A stretch of DNA of 9,921 bases, taken from positions 1-9,921 of the forward strand of contig JACCRJ010000404.1 in NCBI GenBank assembly GCA_013813615.1, read 5' to 3'. The notes beneath the pieces were generated by a model. That model did not search any database and had not been told where the DNA came from. It saw nothing but the letters and a program-made list of their open reading frames with translations. Made by a program: the position numbers and the translations under genes. Shown in pieces: positions 7,676-9,921 of this stretch. The DNA comes from Lautropia sp. (lineage in GTDB: Bacteria; Pseudomonadota; Gammaproteobacteria; Burkholderiales; Burkholderiaceae_E). Numbering within the stretch: position 1 is the first letter of the stretch; every line of letters starts with the position of its first letter.

Positions 7676-8959
7676 ATGGATGCTCTGGTTCTGTGCGGCA
7701 GCTTCACGGTGTTCATGCTGGTAGGCATGCCGGTCGCCTACGCGTTGGGTTTGTCGGGCATTGCCGGCGCGCTCTGGATCGACCTGCCGCTGGACGCGGT
7801 GATGATCCACATCACCTCCGGCGTCAACAAGTTTTCCCTGCTGGCCATTCCGTTTTTCGTGCTGGCGGGCGCCTTGATGGCCGAAGGCGGGATCTCGCGG
7901 CGGCTGGTCGCTTTCGCCGCCGTGCTGGTCGGTTTCCTCAGGGGCGGCCTCTCGCTGGTCAACATCCTGGCGTCGACCTTCTTCGGCGCCATTTCGGGCT
8001 CACCGGTCGCGGACACGGCGTCGATCGGCACGGTGATGATCCCCGAGATGGTCCGCAACGGCTATCCGCGCGCCTTCGCCACGGCGCTGACGATCAGCGG
8101 GTCGATCCAGGCGACGCTGATTCCTCCCAGCCACAACGCGGTCATCTATTCGATGGCCGCCGGCGGTTCGATTTCCATTGCCGCACTGTTCATGGCGGGC
8201 GTCTTTCCGGGGCTGCTGCTCGGCGCGGTGCTCGCCGTTTATTGCCTGGTCATCGCCAGGAAGCGCAACTTCCCGAAGGGCCGCTCGATTCCGATGAGCG
8301 AAGCGCTGAGGATCTGCCTGGATGCGACCTGGGGGCTGATGACGATCGTGATCATCCTGGGCGGCATCCTCACGGGTGTCTTCACGGCAACCGAATCCGC
8401 GTCGATGGCCGTCGTCTGGGCCTTCTTCGTCACGATGTTCATCTACCGAGACTACAAGTGGCACGACCTCCCGAAGCTGATGTTCCGCGTCGTCAAGACG
8501 GTCTCGGTGGTGATGATGCTGATGGCCCTGTCGGGCGCCTTCGGCTACGCCATCACGCTGATGCAGATACCCAATCGGATGACCGAAGCGATCCTGGCGA
8601 TGACCCGGGAGCCGATGATGATCCTGCTCCTGATCAACATCATGCTTCTCGTGCTCGGCACCGTCATGGACATGGCGCCGATGATCCTGATCCTGACGCC
8701 GATCCTGTTGCCGGTGGTGACGGCGGTCGGTATCGACCCCGTGCATTTCGGCATGATCATGATCACCAACCTGGCGGTGGGGCTGATCTCGCCTCCGGTT
8801 GGAACGGTGCTCTTCGTCGGCAGCGCGGTCGCGAAGCTGCCGATGGGCGTCGTCATTCGCGCAATGAATCCGTTCTGGGTGCTGCTGCTGATCGCGTTGA
8901 TGATCATCACCTATGTGCCGGCGGTGTCGCTATGGTTGCCCAAGGTGATGGGACTCTGA
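7676..8959 (+). CDS. dctM: TRAP transporter large membrane subunit, DctM family
   Basis: This 427-residue protein is the main transport channel of the TRAP system and carries the sodium-coupled substrate path through the inner membrane. It is almost wholly hydrophobic, with about 11-12 membrane segments, and has the usual family length. Landmarks are [24 protein letters not shown] (51-74), the loop [20 protein letters not shown] (103-122), [18 protein letters not shown] (141-158), [13 protein letters not shown] (236-248), and [17 protein letters not shown] (368-384) in the second inverted half. The start follows the gap frame by one base, with only a weak GGAC-like ribosome site. The stop is one base before the kdgD start, so translation of the two is linked. 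Substrate follows from DctP and context: probably hexuronate or aldarate. Confidence 0.96.
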   Translation: MDALVLCGSFTVFMLVGMPVAYALGLSGIAGALWIDLPLDAVMIHITSGVNKFSLLAIPFFVLAGALMAEGGISRRLVAFAAVLVGFLRGGLSLVNILASTFFGAISGSPVADTASIGTVMIPEMVRNGYPRAFATALTISGSIQATLIPPSHNAVIYSMAAGGSISIAALFMAGVFPGLLLGAVLAVYCLVIARKRNFPKGRSIPMSEALRICLDATWGLMTIVIILGGILTGVFTATESASMAVVWAFFVTMFIYRDYKWHDLPKLMFRVVKTVSVVMMLMALSGAFGYAITLMQIPNRMTEAILAMTREPMMILLLINIMLLVLGTVMDMAPMILILTPILLPVVTAVGIDPVHFGMIMITNLAVGLISPPVGTVLFVGSAVAKLPMGVVIRAMNPFWVLLLIALMIITYVPAVSLWLPKVMGL

Positions 8960-8960
8960 G

Positions 8961-9872
8961 ATGAATCCACTAGAACTGAAATCGATCATCGGCCAGGGCC
9001 TGTTGTCCTTCCCGCTGACGGACTTCGACGAGCGGCTGGAGTTCCACGAGACGGGTTACCGTAAGCGCCTGGAATGGCTGGAACCGTACGGCGCATCGGC
9101 GCTGTTTGCCGCCGGCGGCACCGGCGAGTTCTTTTCCCTGACTGCTGACGAGTATCCTGCGATCATCCGCGCCGCCGTCGACACCTGCCGCGGCAAGGTG
9201 CCGATCATCGCCGGTGCCGGCGGTCCCACCCGTTTCGCCGTTGCCTGCGCGCAGGAGGCCGAGCGGCTCGGCGCCCACGGAATCCTGCTGCTGCCGCACT
9301 ACCTCACCGAGGCGGGGCAGGCAGGCCTGATCGCGCATGTCGAGGCGGTCTGCCGCAGCGTGCGCTTCGGCGTCATCGTCTACAACCGCGGCGTCTGCAA
9401 GCTGGTGCCGTCTTCGCTGCAGACTCTGGCGGACCGCTGTTCGAACCTGGTCGGCTTCAAGGACGGCGTGGGTGACATCGAGGCAATGGTGGCCGTGCGC
9501 CAGCGGCTGGGCGACCGCTTCGCGTACCTGGGCGGCCTGCCGACGGCGGAAGTCTACGCGGCTGCCTACCGGGCGCTCGGCGTTCCGGTGTATTCGTCGG
9601 CGGTGTTCAACTTCATCCCGCGCACCGCCATGGACTTCTCTCGCGCGTTGGAAACGGGCGACCGGGCGACCACCGATCGCCTGCTGCACGATTTTTTCAT
9701 GCCCTACCTCGAGATCCGCAACCAGGGCGCCGGCTATGCCGTCAGCATCGTCAAGGCCGGTGCCAGGCTGGTCGGTCAGAGCGCGGGGCCGGTGCGGCCG
9801 CCTTTGTCGGAGCTGACACCCGAGCAGTCCGAGTGCCTCGCGGGCCTGATCCGCAGCCTCGGCCCGCAGTAG
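8961..9872 (+). CDS. kdgD: 5-dehydro-4-deoxyglucarate dehydratase (decarboxylating)
   Basis: This 303-residue cytoplasmic enzyme of the DHDPS/N-acetylneuraminate lyase superfamily converts 5-dehydro-4-deoxy-D-glucarate to 2-oxoglutarate semialdehyde, releasing water and CO2 (EC 4.2.1.41). The TIM-barrel motifs are present: [12 protein letters not shown] (49-60) binds the substrate carboxylate. Tyrosine Y141 (VIVYNRGVC) and Schiff-base lysine K167 ([14 protein letters not shown]) form the active site. [15 protein letters not shown] (189-203) and the C-terminal [21 protein letters not shown] (262-282) are KdgD-specific rather than DapA-like. The length equals the family norm and no motif is broken. 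It starts one base after the dctM stop and is the last complete gene. It feeds a semialdehyde dehydrogenase, not present here, and thus the TCA cycle. DapA or NanA identity is rejected on the motifs and the neighbours. Confidence 0.95.
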   Translation: MNPLELKSIIGQGLLSFPLTDFDERLEFHETGYRKRLEWLEPYGASALFAAGGTGEFFSLTADEYPAIIRAAVDTCRGKVPIIAGAGGPTRFAVACAQEAERLGAHGILLLPHYLTEAGQAGLIAHVEAVCRSVRFGVIVYNRGVCKLVPSSLQTLADRCSNLVGFKDGVGDIEAMVAVRQRLGDRFAYLGGLPTAEVYAAAYRALGVPVYSSAVFNFIPRTAMDFSRALETGDRATTDRLLHDFFMPYLEIRNQGAGYAVSIVKAGARLVGQSAGPVRPPLSELTPEQSECLAGLIRSLGPQ

Positions 9873-9921
9873 AGCCGCCGGCCCCGGCACTGCAGGCCGC
9901 GCCTGGAGGGTTCACAATAGC
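9873..9921. other. Non-coding tail at the right window edge
   Basis: The 49 bases after kdgD hold GC-rich sequence and a GGAGG (9906-9910) that could serve a gene starting beyond the edge. No clear terminator (stem followed by a T-run) is seen, so the operon may continue. Confidence 0.4.

Noticed and set aside
8961..9872. kdgD as dihydrodipicolinate synthase (dapA)
   Set aside because: The fold is shared, but the YNRGVC and [11 protein letters not shown] regions and the C-terminal SIVKAGARL pattern match the KdgD subgroup, and the operon context is uronate catabolism.
9877..9888. GCCGG-CC-CCGGC inverted repeat after kdgD as a terminator
   Set aside because: The two-base loop is too tight and no T-run follows; it is likely chance in GC-rich sequence.

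Overview
The window is high-GC bacterial DNA, densely coding, with short intergenic gaps and overlapping genes. Gene families and arrangement suggest a Burkholderiales-type betaproteobacterium. The organism is an inference from gene content and base composition, as no rRNA or other taxonomic marker is present. No RNA genes, insertion sequences, phage genes or CRISPR arrays were seen.

Left half, all on the minus strand (read right to left from about 5095 to 1): a GntR/FadR-family regulator with an FCD ligand domain, then a peptide/opine/nickel-type ABC importer. The importer consists of a family 5 periplasmic binding protein, two inner-membrane permeases (DppB-like and DppC-like) and an ATPase (DppD-like). 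The ATPase is cut by the left window edge. The three transport genes downstream of the binding protein are packed with a 19-base gap, a 35-base overlap and a 4-base ATGA overlap, so they form one operon.

Right half, plus strand (5215 to 9872): uronate dehydrogenase (udh), a three-gene TRAP transporter (dctP, dctQ, dctM) and 5-dehydro-4-deoxyglucarate dehydratase (kdgD). Together these encode uptake of a hexuronate or aldarate and two steps of the oxidative (non-phosphorylating) uronate pathway. Udh oxidises galacturonate or glucuronate to the aldarolactone. KdgD dehydrates and decarboxylates 5-dehydro-4-deoxy-D-glucarate to 2-oxoglutarate semialdehyde. The steps between and after (lactone opening or isomerisation, aldarate dehydratase, semialdehyde dehydrogenase) are not in the window.

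The two halves diverge from a 119-base intergenic region (5096-5214). It holds a perfect 26-base palindrome, very probably the operator of the GntR/FCD regulator, placed to control its own gene and the uronate operon together. The most useful open question is whether the family 5 ABC importer belongs to the same regulon and brings in a uronate-containing compound rather than peptides.
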